Notes: generated by a model not told the origin, from the sequence alone. DNA of 64,000 nt from Bombus terrestris (GCF_910591885.1 NC_063271.1:10471001-10535000); one strand, 5' to 3'. Counted from the stretch's first letter, positions 22,850 to 36,042 are shown. Program-made: numbers and translations.

Positions 22850-25157
22850 TATCGTAGCAAGTTCCATTGTTTAAATTCATATCTCAGGGTTAATAAGATG
22901 ATTCACGTTGCTGTTATTATTATTTTGAGATTATCGCCAATATCTAGTTATCGTTTAAGGAACCTTGAGGCTGTAACTTAAGTTCGAAGAGTTAGGCTAA
23001 TAATTTCTCCGTAAATATGAAAATAGTAGAAGCCATCAGGTTTCTTCTAGAAAGATGCTGAGACTAAGTCGCTAATTTTGGATTGTAAATTGTTCGCACT
23101 TTTTAGAGATAAACTACAGTTGTAAAGTATATTTGTGTTCGAATATATTACGTGGTGGAGCAAACTAATGTTATTGCGAGTAAGACAAAGGAAATTTGCC
23201 CATCAATGTTAATATATGTTAAATATATTATCGCGTTGTTCGCCTTAAGCTTGCGTAGTACGCTTTTTTCCCTCCGTCTCGACTATTTTCTTTCCATTAG
23301 CTAGAAGTCTCTCATAAAAGACTACGATACTCGATAATATTGGCATAGTCAATTTCAAACCCTTGAGATTTGTAACATTATAATTTTTGTAATAATTATT
23401 CTGATATTTTTATTTCTATTTATGGATATATCATTGTATATTATTTTATTCTTACACATCATGTATTTCTTCACAAATATATTATGGTGTGTATTATACA
23501 CCGAAGGAGTAGGTAAAAGAAGAAAGACAGAAAAATAGAAGAAAAAGAAGGATAAGAAGACTATGGAAGGGGAATGGGAATATAAAGAAGGAATATTCCT
23601 GTTTAAGTAAAAGAAAAGAAAAGTAAGAGAAGAAAGTGCATAAAATAATACGTTTCCTGCGCGACGCGTTTGTATGCTGATGATCTGAAAAAGAGTACCA
23701 ACAAGTAAGTCAAGTGAAATGGAGCAGTCGATTAATAAAAAACACTAGAAGGTGAATTCGAACGTAAAATCTAGTTCCTTAACAAACGAGGATGTAAAAA
23801 TCCGATTTCTTTCGACGAACGGCAGTACCAATTTTATTGTCTTATTTGCTTCTCGACGTACTTGTAGCGTGATGTTATTAAATTTGAAAAATACAACGTC
23901 GCGAGGAAGCCAGTCCACCGGAAATCCATATCGGAACACAGTGAAATAGAAAAATATATAAAGAATATTCAGAGTGAAATAATATTATAATTATTATATA
24001 TAATATAAAATAGTAGGTTTAATTAATACAAATATCATACTATATCTATTGCACTTTTAAACAATGCCGATGACGAATTCAACGATGTACTCGGACTTAT
24101 CCTGATATGAATTAGTCAACATTAATAAATATCAAATTATGAATATGAGACGTAATTAAATATCAATAGAATCGAATATCGGAAAGATGTAACGAAAATA
24201 TAAAAAAGAGTTATTTTAACAAAACGCTATCGGAAAATTTTTCAACTCACAACTTTCAATGCCATCCGAATTGATAATCGTAAACAATATTTTGCGATCT
24301 CTACAATATCAATATCGTCCTGAAAAGATGGTTATATATTTTTTTAAATCAGCTAACAGTAACTAAAAGTATAAAAGATACGTTTAATTTACATTCAAAT
24401 AAAGAAAGAGATGAAATAAATAAACGTAATAAATAGTACAAACATTCAGACGCGATTAAGTTAAATATCTAGACGTACAGTTGTCGCCTTTGCTTCCATT
24501 AGAGTTCCTTGTGGAACGCGAATATACAGTGTGTCGCTCGACGAATTCTAATAAAAGCAACCGCAGTTCGTGAACAGGCGACAGCAAGGAAACGAATGGC
24601 CATTGGTAGTAGCACGTAAGGAAACGACGGTCATTTCTCAGTTAGAAATCTGTCGCGATAATTCAGCGACTCTGAGAATTAGCCTTAAGAAGTTTCTCAC
24701 GTTTCACGACACACGCTAATAAATTGCAATAGGACGCGTTTTCAATAGTATTTTGGCAAGAAATTCGTACGGTATCAAAATTGAGGACAGGCAAGAAAAT
24801 ATCGTAGGGAGGAGCAACTAGGTTTCCTTTAGAAAAGTAAGAGGATTATTTAAAAATAATATTCTACGTTTGTGCAACTTTATAAGAAACGAATAAAACA
24901 CAAAATAATTAAATCATATTACGAGGTGAGAAAAAATTAATGAAAATATTTTCTCCTGACAAAACCTAAGGAAATGATTGAGATTCCACATAAATGGAAT
25001 TATCAAATTTTTATTAGTAGAGTTATTGTTGAGAATTGTGAATCTTAATCGCCGAAATAAAAGTAAAGGAACATTAAGGCTACACTTAGAATTCATATTA
25101 AAATAGTTATAGATTTATTTATATAATATAGTCTAACAGACAAAATTATACATATTT
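22850..25157. other. No gene seen; purine-rich tract
   Basis: A purine-rich tract (AGAAGAAAAAGAAGG-like) lies at about 23515-23640. The opposite frames at 23745-23949 mirror each other and lack support. The rest is AT-rich with nothing recognisable. Confidence 0.4.
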
Positions 25158-25444
25158 GAATAGTTATCGTAAAATTTTCAATTTAAGTAACGTGCATTTT
25201 TATGATGTGATATAGACAACCCGTTAAATGATCAGATTTTACAATTAATATGAACAAGTATAAACTTTTAAAATTCATAGAATTCGTAGTAGAATATTAC
25301 ATATAATTAAAAATTCTAGAAATTATTGAAAATTCTGCAAGACACGATTATTTATATTTCTATATTTCCTTTGCTTTTTTGATTCTCAATGTATCAAAAT
25401 AACTCGTTTGCATATACGCAGAACTTATCATTTTATTCTTATAC
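25158..25444 (+). repeat. Dispersed direct repeat, copy 1
   Basis: This block matches 29223-29553 in the same orientation. Shared runs include ATAGAATTCGTAGTAGAATA, TTTCCTTTGCTTTTTTGATT and AACTCGTTTGCATATACGCA. It is about 287 bp and lacks two short segments present in the other copy. No terminal inverted repeats are evident, so it may be a fragment of a larger element. Confidence 0.85.
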
Positions 25445-27098
25445 GATTCTCATATTATAACGCAATACAAACTACTCCAGCAAGTCTCAATCTGATTTAC
25501 CTTTCCATTTGACTGATGCAAGCTTGTTCATACGCAATATCGGAAGCGTCGCGACGCAGACAGACGCGAAATAAGCCCCCGATTCTCAAGTGCAATCGAG
25601 GTTCGACGCGACTAACTCGATACGAGACGCTTCTACATTATATTGGTACGTATAAAGTTATATTCGAATTACATCGTTGACAAAGCTCGTCTATAGAATG
25701 AAAAGTCAAGCTCGCCAGCTCGTCGATATCGACTTTAATTGATACGTGCGTCGGTGAGACAATGTACAGGGTGTGACTTAATAAGGGAGTTAGTTAATAA
25801 AATCATAAGTGAATCGTGTCACGAATATTCGAACGGCGAGTAACCATTGGATTTTCATTGAAACTAATTGCTCGTTTTAAACAGAATGCAATTTAATAGA
25901 ATTACGTTCGTAAAAGAATCTGTGCTATCACTTTAATATTACGTAGTCGGTAGAGTTATGTACACTAGCCTATTGCTATTACTATGAAACGTGCAAATAT
26001 ATATTATACAACGTATATAGTATATAGTATATAGTATATAGTATATAGTATATAGTATATAGTATATAAAAGTGTACAGAATGTTAAAACTCGTTAGAAT
26101 ATTTAGAAGACAAAGCAAATCTACATGTTGATTCTACTTGTTTACCTATATTCATTCTACGTTATTATGCGATAAAAGTAATTTTTTAAAGCCACTCCGT
26201 AATAGTCAGTAGTTGCATGGAACTCTTGTGTTTAATTAGAAAACTTATAGGAATCTTCAGGTTTTGTGTAATTTTGAAATTATTGTGGGAATAAGGAAGA
26301 TAAGTAAAGGAGAAAAACATCAAAATTAATTGGAATTTAATAAATATTGTATATTTGGAACTTTTAACTTTGAAATATTTAACTACATAGCATAAACAGA
26401 CAATCTAAATAGAGAAATAATTAAAAATAATTAAGATTCATGTTCGCTCTGGTACATGTTCAGATAAGGACTAAATAGTACGTTTGTAACAATTACAATT
26501 TGATAAAAAAAAAAGAAAAAAATGGAAATAGTATTAATGTAATAGTATATTATGTAACATTATTAATAGTAATAATAGTATCAATGTTACTATTGTAAGC
26601 TTAACAGCCAATATATTGCTATAAATTGACTAAAATGTGCTTCAACTTTTACACGATAATACGCACGGGGAAATGGAACGTTAGCAACGCAAACGTTGCA
26701 TAGTTCAGTTGACGCGGCACTTTTAATTTTGCGTGGCAATGTGGCTATTACCAGCCGCGATTCGGCCACGCGGCGACAGAGGGGAACTCGATTATTCCCA
26801 TTCGGTCAGACATTCGTTTCCTGGTATCTGGTAATCGGCAACAGCGCTCGTTCGTTAAAGAGTCGGCGAATTTTCAATTTACGGTCGACGAAAAACGCCG
26901 ATTAACGCGCACTCGGTTATCGAACTTGCATTGATTTCGATTTGACCGCCGGAAAAAAAATATCGGTCCGTTCCCTGTTGCCTACGTACGTTCAACGTTC
27001 CATGTCGAGAAAGAAAATTTCATCGTGTTCAAGCGACATCCTTTCTGAAGGAATTTTCAATTATAATTAATTTCCCGGCAATGGTACTTGTTGTATAC
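25445..27098. other. No gene seen; microsatellite and GC island
   Basis: A heptamer microsatellite lies at 26013-26068. A GC/CpG-rich island covers about 26640-27000 and has an open frame without splice support. A CAGGGTGTGAC motif at about 25767 resembles a repeat terminus. Confidence 0.4.
26013..26068 (+). repeat. Heptamer microsatellite (GTATATA)n
   Basis: About eight consecutive copies of GTATATA (or a rotation) are present without interruption. Confidence 0.95.
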
Positions 27099-27710
27099 AG
27101 GGTGGTTGGTAACTAGTGGTACAAGCGGAAAGGCGGTGATTCTACGCGAAAAAAGAAGTCGAAAATATAGAATAAAAATTTTTCGTTTGAGGCTTTGTTT
27201 TCGAGAAAATCGACTTTGATTTTCGCTCGGTACCATATGGAGCCATATTAAATCAATTGTCTATTCTGAAGAAATCGCAAGTTGCGAGCAATTGAAAGAA
27301 AAGATTATTGTAGCCTTTCATACTTTAAAACAATCGAATACATTAGGAAATGTTCATAGAAATTTAATTAGAATAGGAGAAGTATGTGTTCGGCAGAATG
27401 GGCAACATTTTCAGCAATTTTTGTAATAATAAACTTTATGATTACTTCATATTATTTCATTATGTATTCCTAATTTTCCGTTACGGCAAAAACAAATTTA
27501 AACTGCGATAATATCCATCGAGACAACGATCTACAGTGAGATCCGTTATAACGAGACGAGATAAAGTGCACGCGTACCGAGCGAAGATTCAAAGTCGATT
27601 TTCTCGAAAACAAAGCCTCAAACGAAAAATTTTTATTCTATATTTTCGACTTCTTTTTTCGCGTAGAATCACCCCCTTTCCCCTTGTACCACCAGTTACC
27701 AACCACCCTA
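27099..27710. mobile_element. Non-autonomous element with ~135-bp terminal inverted repeats
   Basis: The left arm (27099-27233) begins AGGGTGGTTGGTAACTAGTG; the right arm (27574-27710) ends with its reverse complement (CAGTTACCAACCACCCT). Inner arm sequence, such as GAGGCTTTGTTTTCGAGAAA, also matches in inverse. The arms differ at few positions. The ~340-bp core has no open frame of note. Frames called across the right arm are repeat artefacts. I cannot see a clear target duplication, so the superfamily is not assigned. Confidence 0.8.
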
Positions 27711-28241
27711 TCTGGCCGCTAGAGTCAAAGCGTATTAAGTCACAATTTTCAAACTTTAGAGAGCAAATCAATGTTGCGGAAACCTTGTAATTTTGTGATC
27801 GTTAAACGTATATAGAATTTTTGTCTAGTTTATACTAACGCAGATAAAAACTGTAGAATTTTATTGCTTAGAAGTGAATTCGCGTACTGGACATTGTTAC
27901 TTTTTGAAATGAAAAACACACTGTTTGTCTTGGAACGAGATACAGACTTATCATTTTTGCATTATTATGTGAAAAACATGCGGCAGAAAAATATTCACCA
28001 GCGGGAAGAGTGAAAAATTTGATACGAGAAACATGTAAAATGTAATTTTTCTTAAAATGATCGGCTGGATACACTCAGGATCTGAGATCCAAATATATAA
28101 ACGAAGTAAATAATGTACATTATTCGAACTTTATCTACCTCAACCACTGTTAAGTATTACTACTACCTCTTCATTTACGCTCTAATAATTGCAACAAGTA
28201 TTTACACTCGTAAAATACGTCATTTGTGTAGCTTTTAAACA

Positions 28242-28455
28242 TTAGCTCGTCTAAGAAGTTTCTTTCGTTTTATAAGGAAATAATGGATGCACAACATTTT
28301 TCGTTTTATATTATTTTATCGAATTACGTACGATCCATTTTGTTCTTTCAAAATAAAGATCACAACGTTCGACAGATTAGGTTTCATGTTTGCATAAAGA
28401 TGCATCGTTGTAATAGACGCGTCTGTAAAAGAAAGACACTTTTCGGGCAACCTAA
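28242..28455 (-). mobile_element. Mariner-type miniature element, ~200-bp family, copy 1
   Basis: The right end TTTCGGGCAACCTAA followed by TA, and the left end TTAGCTCGTCTAAGAAG, form imperfect terminal repeats. The sequence aligns in reverse orientation with 35840-36042 and 53154-53348, including GGAAATAATGGATGCACAAC and TTTTATATTATTTTATCGAA. It carries no transposase. The TA next to the right end and the TTAGG-type termini point to a mariner-type origin (inference). Confidence 0.75.
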
Positions 28456-29222
28456 TACCTGGAACATAGACTATGATAAAAAAGAAAGCAGGTTTCAATG
28501 ATAAAATTCAGAACTTGATCATTGAAAGATCTTACATAATAAACGACATCATGTTACGTCATCGAAGGATACGTTGCGCCATATCTAAACACCGACGATC
28601 AAGGAATTTGCAAATTTCAAAATTGCTTTTCATCGGACGACGTTTCACCATCGATCAGAAGGCTAAAAAGTACATCGATCTCGACGGTTGGACCGTCGTC
28701 CGTATGGTTGATTCATCGTCGGCGGCGATTCTAACCGTCGTTAGCGACTCCTCGCTGCGGATTTTAGCAATGGGATCGTCGTATATCACGGGGGGAGAGT
28801 GGTAGCCCGTTCGCCGAAATATCAAGCTGACACGCTTGGTCGTTAACGGAAGAACGCTCTCAGACGCGTCGTGCCGATCGCTTTGATGAAAGATTTATGA
28901 GATTTACAACGAGCCGTGGCCGGGACGCGCAATCAAACCGAGCACAGCTCTCGCGAAAATAGCTGATGTCGGCGCACCCTGCCTCTGCAGCCACGATCGC
29001 GCGATGAAACAACAAATCAAGAGTTCCTGATAACGATCTCCTGTTGAAGATAGTTTTCGTTTAAAAGCACCGACGATTTCACGTTTTAAAGGGTACACTG
29101 GGGTTCGAATACGTTGGTATATATGTATAATGGGTTTGATGATGTTTTATTGCACGATGAAATTTTATCGATTTTATTATACAGTAAATTACAATATATT
29201 TCAATAGCTATAGTACTGATAC
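28456..29222. other. No gene seen; GC-rich island
   Basis: GC/CpG-rich DNA at about 28560-29080 contains an open frame (28473-28805) that begins at the edge of the miniature element and shows no domain; I do not call it. Confidence 0.4.
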
Positions 29223-29553
29223 ATAAAATTGCTAAAATTTTCAATTTAAGAAACGTACATTTTTATGATAAGATATAAGCAACCCGTTAAATGATTAGAT
29301 TTTACAATTAACAAACACTACATTACATTAACGAACACGTATAAACTTTTAAAATTTATAGAATTCGTAGTAGAATATTATATAAAATTAAAAATTCTAG
29401 AAATTATTGAAAATCCTGCAAGCACGAACCAAGAAATCGGTAGCTTGCAGACACGATTATTTATATTTCTATATTTCCTTTGCTTTTTTGATTCTCAATG
29501 TATCAAAGTAACTCGTTTGCATATACGCAGAACTTATCATTTTATTCTTATAC
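29223..29553 (+). repeat. Dispersed direct repeat, copy 2, with extra hairpin segment
   Basis: This copy matches 25158-25444 but has two extra segments: about 20 bp near 29315 and about 28 bp near 29420. The latter is bounded by CTGCAAGC and GCTTGCAG, an 8-bp inverted pair. The other copy has a simple CTGCAAG at this point. Confidence 0.85.
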
Positions 29554-31499
29554 AGAATTATACATATCTCAATAATAGTATTTCGTGTCGATTGCTGTAA
29601 AAAATGTAATTCATGGAATGCGTACAAATGAAACATGTAGCAATGTGGTTCTTCGAATATCTGTATAGTATAATTGAACACACTCGGGAATTAATGTTCT
29701 TTCAATGGACAATCGAACTGAATACTTGGGTGAAAGAAGATGCAGTTTGTTCTCTTTTGTGAAATACTACTTCGTCAGACATTTATAGGATGAAGTTTAG
29801 GAAGCTGCAAGTTGGAGTTAACAAAGATACATTAAAATTGCGCCTTAATTGAAGATCGTTATCCCAGCCCTTCGTTAAATGGTCTCATCTTCTTAATGCT
29901 CTCCAATAAAACATTAATCCATTATAAATAACTTGAACTCCGATCTAATACCGACTGTAAATTCCAAGAAAATATCTTGAAATTACACTTCGCTCAGATA
30001 TAATCAGACCTCGCCACGATTTCGATAAAAATATCAGACGATCTCAAATGGCAGGAATTTAAATCTGACAGCTAAATAATTCGAATCCGACAACAATTCT
30101 CAAAAAAATACAACAATAATTGCCACGCTTCAATAAAAATCCAATCACCTCCACGTAGCGCAGATTTGAATCTAATACCGACATAACTCAAATCTAATAA
30201 AAACACCAAAAAAAAAAAGAAAAAATAAAACAGAAAAGATACCTATTAAAAAATCATTTCTATAAAAAAGACCACCGTTTTGCTGGTTCCGCCAACCGCT
30301 CTCCGCTTTGCAACGCCCCAATAAAATCTCAATCCGCTCTAAACCCTGGAAAATAGCCTGGCGAATAATCGTACAAGTGGTCTCGTTCCAGCCATAAACG
30401 TTCGCAGACATCTGGACGCGTCGGGACGCGACGCGACGTCGTTCGCGTGCGAGATGCTCCGCGAGATAAATGAAATTCATAAGACGACTGGTTCGCTATC
30501 CTCCAGACGGGACTTTCCCGGTCTGCAGGTTTGAGAAACGGTGGTTGGCGAGCAATAGTTTTGCTCTCAGCTTGAGATTTCGACGAAGCGAGGGGGTTGG
30601 AGCGGGGTCACAGAGGCTCTCGGCCCGTGCAACAAGTGATGCTATTAGGTTGGCGGCGGAGGGTGAAAAGGGGGCCTGCGAACGGCGAATCATAATGCAT
30701 AACTCTTGGCCGTCCTTGTCTTACCCCTCGGGCTCAGCTATTCAACTTCCAGCGGGTTACCGTTGACGCTCACCCCGAGGTTTCTCCAGGAAACGGAAGC
30801 TGTCGATCGATCCCTGTGACGTGTTGCGTGCCGTCGAGATTGTTCTCTGTGCAAAGGAATTATTTTTCTTAATTATTCTTTTGTTTTATTCCCTTTCTTT
30901 ATGTTCTTTCTCCTTTTTCTTTTACGCTAAGAAGAAGTGTGATTGTGCAGTGAAAGAGGATGCAAATTATTTTCTTCATTGAATCTTTGCTTTTTGTAAT
31001 ATTAACTCTCACGAATTAGTTTCTTATTCTTCTTTATCTAATTTGGAAAATAGTTCGTCCTCGAGTTTAATTTTTAACATGGTACGAGCCGCGCAAAGGG
31101 AAGAAGTTATTATGGGACAATTTGTAGAAGGAAAACGCAAAATCCTTGCTCCTGCTTGTCGTGCGACGATCTGACTGTCCAACTTCTAGAATTTCCCGTG
31201 TCTGACTAGCGACTGAGGCATTCTACTTAAAACTCGATTAACTTGTTATCCTTGTAAGTGGACGTCTCTCCACCACGGTTTTATTTACCTGAAATGTATT
31301 AAATACAGCAATTTTTACGACGAGAAGTAAAACTTAAGACGATGGTCTTGTAAATTGTTTATCTCTATAGAATTTTTCCACTTGCATTCAAAGACTAATT
31401 TGTAACTTTTTTACAAAATTCAAGTCTCCTGGGTATACTACGTACGTGTACAACATGCTTAATATTAAGCAATAAAATATTTCAAAAACCTCCTAAAAG
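29554..31499. other. No gene seen; GC-rich island
   Basis: GC-rich sequence at about 30290-30840 carries antisense-overlapping frames (30470-30766 plus, 30496-30693 minus). There is no convincing splice site or domain. The rest is AT-rich. Confidence 0.4.
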
Positions 31500-32065
31500 G
31501 ATTGTCAGTTTATCAACCCACTAATTCTACATTTATCGATTTATAAATTTTCCTAGAATTTCGTAAACAGTACAGAAACTACCCTCTCAAATATTTTCTA
31601 TTTCTCGTCGCAATAATTCTATACTTTTAAGATTGAAAATGAATTCACACTCACTAATATATGAACAACGTACAAAAATACCTTTCCAAATATTTTCAGC
31701 CTCAACAATTCTAATGCTAGTAATTCAATACTTTAAAGCTCCTGGTATATCACAATTAAAAATTAATTCAGACAGCAATTTCCTCCGAAATACTAAAATA
31801 TCCGCAACATACAGAATCTACTCTCGTGAATATTTCCAATTTCACGCTCCAATGATTCTATACTTCAGAGCTTCCGTCATATCACAATTAAAAATTAATT
31901 CACGCATCAATTTCCTCCGAAATACTGAAATATTTGCAACATACAGAAACTATTCTGCCGAATATTTTCAATTTCTCATCTCAACGTTTCCACCTTTTAA
32001 ATTTCCTTCGTGTCACAACCAAACATAAATTCACACACAATTTATCAATTTCCCTGGGAATGCTA
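31500..32065 (+). repeat. Degenerate tandem repeat, unit ~132 bp, about four copies
   Basis: Two central units (from 31751 and 31883) share CACAATTAAAAATTAATTCA, AATTTCCTCCGAAATACT and GCAACATACAGAA at a spacing of exactly 132 bp. More diverged units precede (GATTGAAAATGAATTCACAC at 31631) and follow (CACAACCAAACATAAATTCA at 32014). Because 132 is a multiple of three, a plus-strand frame (31633-32028) stays open and shows a repeated peptide (SQLKINS, NFLRNT, EYFQF). I regard it as a repeat by-product. Confidence 0.8.
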
Positions 32066-33828
32066 ATGCGCTACGTGCTGCTATGTAACTGCTACATAAA
32101 TTTCGCGTCACACAAAACCGATCCAACTCTTCTCTTCACCCTCTTCGCGTTCCAAGCGCTTCAATTAATTCTCTTCACCAGAGGCGTTTCACCGCGGCTG
32201 AAGAGGTCACCGATGACCCGATCCTTCGTTCAGCAGCAGAAACCTAGCTCTAGGTAGCTGTGATTTTTCCGCGGTCTGGAAGTCCCTCCAACCTCTGCTA
32301 GAACATTTACACCGAGCTCCGGCTTCTCATTAAGCCAGCTTCGTCCTCTCCAAGTGTCCTCCAGAGTGTCCGCTATGACAATCGACTGAATCGAAGATGA
32401 ACCGTCGGAGAAAATAAATTCTCCTTTTTAGTACCTGGCTACGTTGGTTGGAAAAGGACAAGGCGAAGAGTTGGAGAGGGACAAAGAAGCCACATTATGC
32501 GAGAAGGGTGGAAATGGAGAACGTAGAAAACGGAGATTGCTAGGTATTCGCGGCCTTGACGATCTTATATCCGTCACTTATTACGTTTCACGGCGGTCGT
32601 TTTACTCGTCGCGTTTTTACCGAGTCGACCGATAATTTTTGCCGTGATTTTCGATTATGAAAATTCAGATTTGTACGAATAGATCGCGGCAGATTATGCA
32701 TTCATGAGAAATTTAAAGGCGGGAGAATGCACGAAATCATACATAAATAATACAGCAGCGGATAAAAGAGAGTTTAAAATTGATTCACTATAATATACAG
32801 AAGGATACATAAAGTTTCAAATCGATGTCACCGCATCGAAAGCTTTTTATCGTGTCGATGATTCATCCACCGAAATACAATGTAATTCATTTGAAACGAT
32901 TTTCGATAAAACCAATCGATAACGAATTAATTTAATTACTACTTCTTATTCACTCACCCTGTGTCATATTTATTCGTTGCTCTTATCGTTAAAAGTAAAT
33001 TCGTTTCGAAAAATTATGATACCCTTGCAACATTTTCTATTTTATAAACTTTCTTTTAGCCGCCACTATATAAAAGTGTGCAGAGTACGAAAGAGCGAAC
33101 GACTTCCCCTGCTCAACTTCCGTTTCTTTAAACGCGTTCATGAAAATACCGATTTGCGCAAACATCCAAAGTCCATTTACGAATATAACCAAAGGAATGT
33201 AACCTAGATAGAAATGTGGTTCATCCTTTAAATATTATGACGTGTGTGCTAGATACGCTTTACTTTGCACTTTCTATATATCTTTTATACATCTTTAATT
33301 CAAACATCTTACGTTTGCACATTTCGATTTCCCATAAATGCATAGACACGCACAGTTTAGCGATGATCTTGGTCGCTTGAGCGATTCGATGATTCTACGA
33401 TTGGATTTTTATTACACGAAATGGAATGATGAAATGGACTTTTGGTTTTTAGATCTTGTTTTTCGCACTTCTCTAAGGTGCTAAGGATTTCGGAAAGATT
33501 AAGATGTAAGGATTAAGGATAAGGAAGAAGTTAAGGATTTGGATAAGGAAGTTAGGGTAAGATAGGAAGCTAGTTAGGTTAAGACTCTTTAATATTTCTT
33601 TGATCGCACGTGGTCTGAATGAATAGTTCGAGCGCGTATAAGAACAATTAAAATAAATAGAGTTTCCAATTATTAGTACGCAGAAAATGTATATGTAATT
33701 TACGTATTAATTGTTTTCATCATATAAAAAATTGCCGTTATCAGATTTGTTGATTTTATTAAAAATACAAATGCCTATTTTTATTGAGACGAGAAAGTAA
33801 TTACATGTACTTACATATTTAATAATTA
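32066..33828. other. No gene seen
   Basis: Moderately GC-rich at 32100-32640, then AT-rich. A purine-biased stretch of AGGATTAAGGATAAGGAAG-like sequence lies at about 33475-33575. The short frames lack support. Confidence 0.4.
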
Positions 33829-33909
33829 TTGTGTTGGCAACTAAGTGATTGCGGATTTTGTAATTACCATCTAATGACAAAATCCGCAATCACTTAGTTG
33901 CCAACACAA
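33829..33909. mobile_element. 81-bp mariner-type hairpin miniature element, copy 1
   Basis: The element begins TTGTGTTGGCAACTAAGTGA and ends with its reverse complement. Arms of 34 bp (counting the flanking A/T) pair perfectly around a 15-nt loop. TA flanks both ends (33827-33828 and 33910-33911). Size, termini and TA duplication are those of a mariner-derived palindromic element comparable in layout to human MADE1 (established comparison by design, not by descent). Confidence 0.9.
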
Positions 33910-35839
33910 TATATGTGCTTGTTAACTTTCGACGTACTATTTTAATTCTAATTAACTTTGTACAACATATTTACCTACACGTTAAAAGTCCCAATTTTTA
34001 TTTCTCTACGTGAATGACTATATATTTTACTCGCATCATTAAAAACAGGAGAGAATAATATGAAGAGAAATTTCGTAGAAACTTTTTCCATAAATTATAA
34101 TAAATAAATAAAATTAAAATAATACGTGTCGTGAACTGGAGCAAATTGCAATACAAAAAATTGTTCCTCCCTCTTCAACGTTCCTCTTTCTTCCTTCAGC
34201 TGGCAAAGCATCTGCTAATCTACAAATTCCTTCACATGCTTCCAAGTCAAACGCTTCGAAAGCCAACGAAGCCTTTCCCTCTTTTATCTGACAAGCGAAA
34301 GGTTGAAAAGCTGCCACAGCGATTCCAGAGACTGACAACTGCAATCGTTTTCACTGATAAAGTGGGTGCGGAATTTAGATAAGGTTTAGCTAGCACTTTA
34401 CGAACACACGTTTAAAAATGGTCCTAGTTTGTATCCTTTACCGGGACGTCCCTCGAGCGTCACATAAATTGCGTCCTGTAATTTTACCGCGTCGCTCCAC
34501 ACGGAGCTTCGATCATTTAGAAATAGTTCCAGTGAATTCTCGTTCGAACATTCTCTAAATTCCACCATGTAATATTTCAATATTTTACGCTTTTCCAAAT
34601 CTTTGCGTTTTTCTTCGATCCTTAACTGCACGATCCTTTCAAACGTGCTAAAACGCTTCGAAATGCGTGCGTCAGAAAATTACGGTTTTTGAGACTTATG
34701 AGAGACACGAAAATATAGAAAAATAATGTAAGGAATACAACCGATTACCGTTGCGTTGCTTTTAACATTGCATTTAAACACAAAGAATCTCCTCTGCGAT
34801 TTTTATGACAAAATAATTTTATTATGACACATGAATTTTGAAGACGTCGCTTGACGCGTAAAATGCGAAACGTGATCACCGAACCGTGTTGTTTTCTACG
34901 TTTATGCAAAACTTGAAGACGCAGGAGATGCACGGAATTCGTATTTAACGTAGCAAAAAATACAAGACAAATGTGTATGACATTTCTCGAAATAGGATAT
35001 TTCTTATCGCTTGCAATATGTAAAACGAGTCTCTATCTAACTTCCATCCTTTTAATTACGTCCACAGCGGTATAAATTTGCATGAAAGTACGCGATCCAG
35101 TAATCACTAATGGTGTCGTCGTTTCTAACGCTTACTAGAAAACAGGATGGTCGAAGAATTAAATAACAGCGAGTTATAGGTCGAAAAAGAGATAAAACGA
35201 GGACGAAAGGAGGGTGGGCGAGAGAGGGTTCGCTGGAAAAGAGGAAACTGGAGGAGCTCGTTAAAGTGGTCGAAGCGACACTCCGTTCCGCTCTTCAGCC
35301 TTGTCGTCTGTCACGATGCACCGAGTCGTTGGTCGGTAAATTGGAAAGAGGCGACGACGAAAAAAAGCTCGATCTGCTCGGCGACGAGCGCACTCGTGGC
35401 ATCTGATAAGGCACGGCTATTCAATTAGTGTCCCGTGAACCTGTGTGTCGATCGATAACGCCGTTATAAATACGCGTTGGAGGACGCAGGAAGGGAAGGA
35501 AGGAAATGGAAACAGTCAGAGATGTATATGGGAACCCGGTGAGATGGATTTTGAAGAAGCGGGGAATGCGATGATTGAAAAGGGGGATTTTCGAAATGAC
35601 TTTTCTCTCGAGTCTCTGTGCGCTTGTAGATGGATGGGGATGAGAGTGGATTTCTCTCTTGTGAAAGCGGAATAAGGGTGTTAGGGAAAAATATAAATAT
35701 TTGCTTGTTGTTCGTGGTTTACAGAAGGGTATATAATATATAAATAGCGTATAACAATACTAAGGTTTATAATATTTAAACGTTTAAATAAATCGCCCCC
35801 TCCTAATGCAAAGGAGCGACGTAGCTAAATACGATAATA
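33910..35839. other. No gene seen; GC-richer segment
   Basis: Opposed frames at 34114-34382 and a minus-strand frame at 34398-34631 overlap or lack signals. A GC-richer segment at about 35090-35680 includes a short plus-strand frame without support. Nothing recognised. Confidence 0.4.
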
Positions 35840-36042
35840 TTAGGTTGTCGAGAAAGTGTCTTTCTTTTAAAGACACATGTTTTACAACAACGCATCTTTA
35901 TACAAACTCTGTCCAACGTTGTGATCTTTAGTTTGATAGAACAAAATGGATCATACGTAATTCGATAAAATAATATAAAACGGAAAATATTGTGCATCCA
36001 TTATTTCCTTATAAAATGAAAGAAACTTCTAGGACGACCTAA
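35840..36042 (+). mobile_element. Mariner-type miniature element, ~200-bp family, copy 2
   Basis: This is the best preserved copy: TTAGGTTGTCGAGAAAGTGT at the left and TTCTAGGACGACCTAA at the right, flanked by TA on both sides (35838-35839 and 36043-36044). It aligns with 53154-53348 directly and with 28242-28455 in reverse. It has no coding capacity. Confidence 0.85.

Noticed and set aside
27536..27790. Open frames on both strands
   Set aside because: They are translations of the right terminal inverted repeat of the 27099-27710 element.
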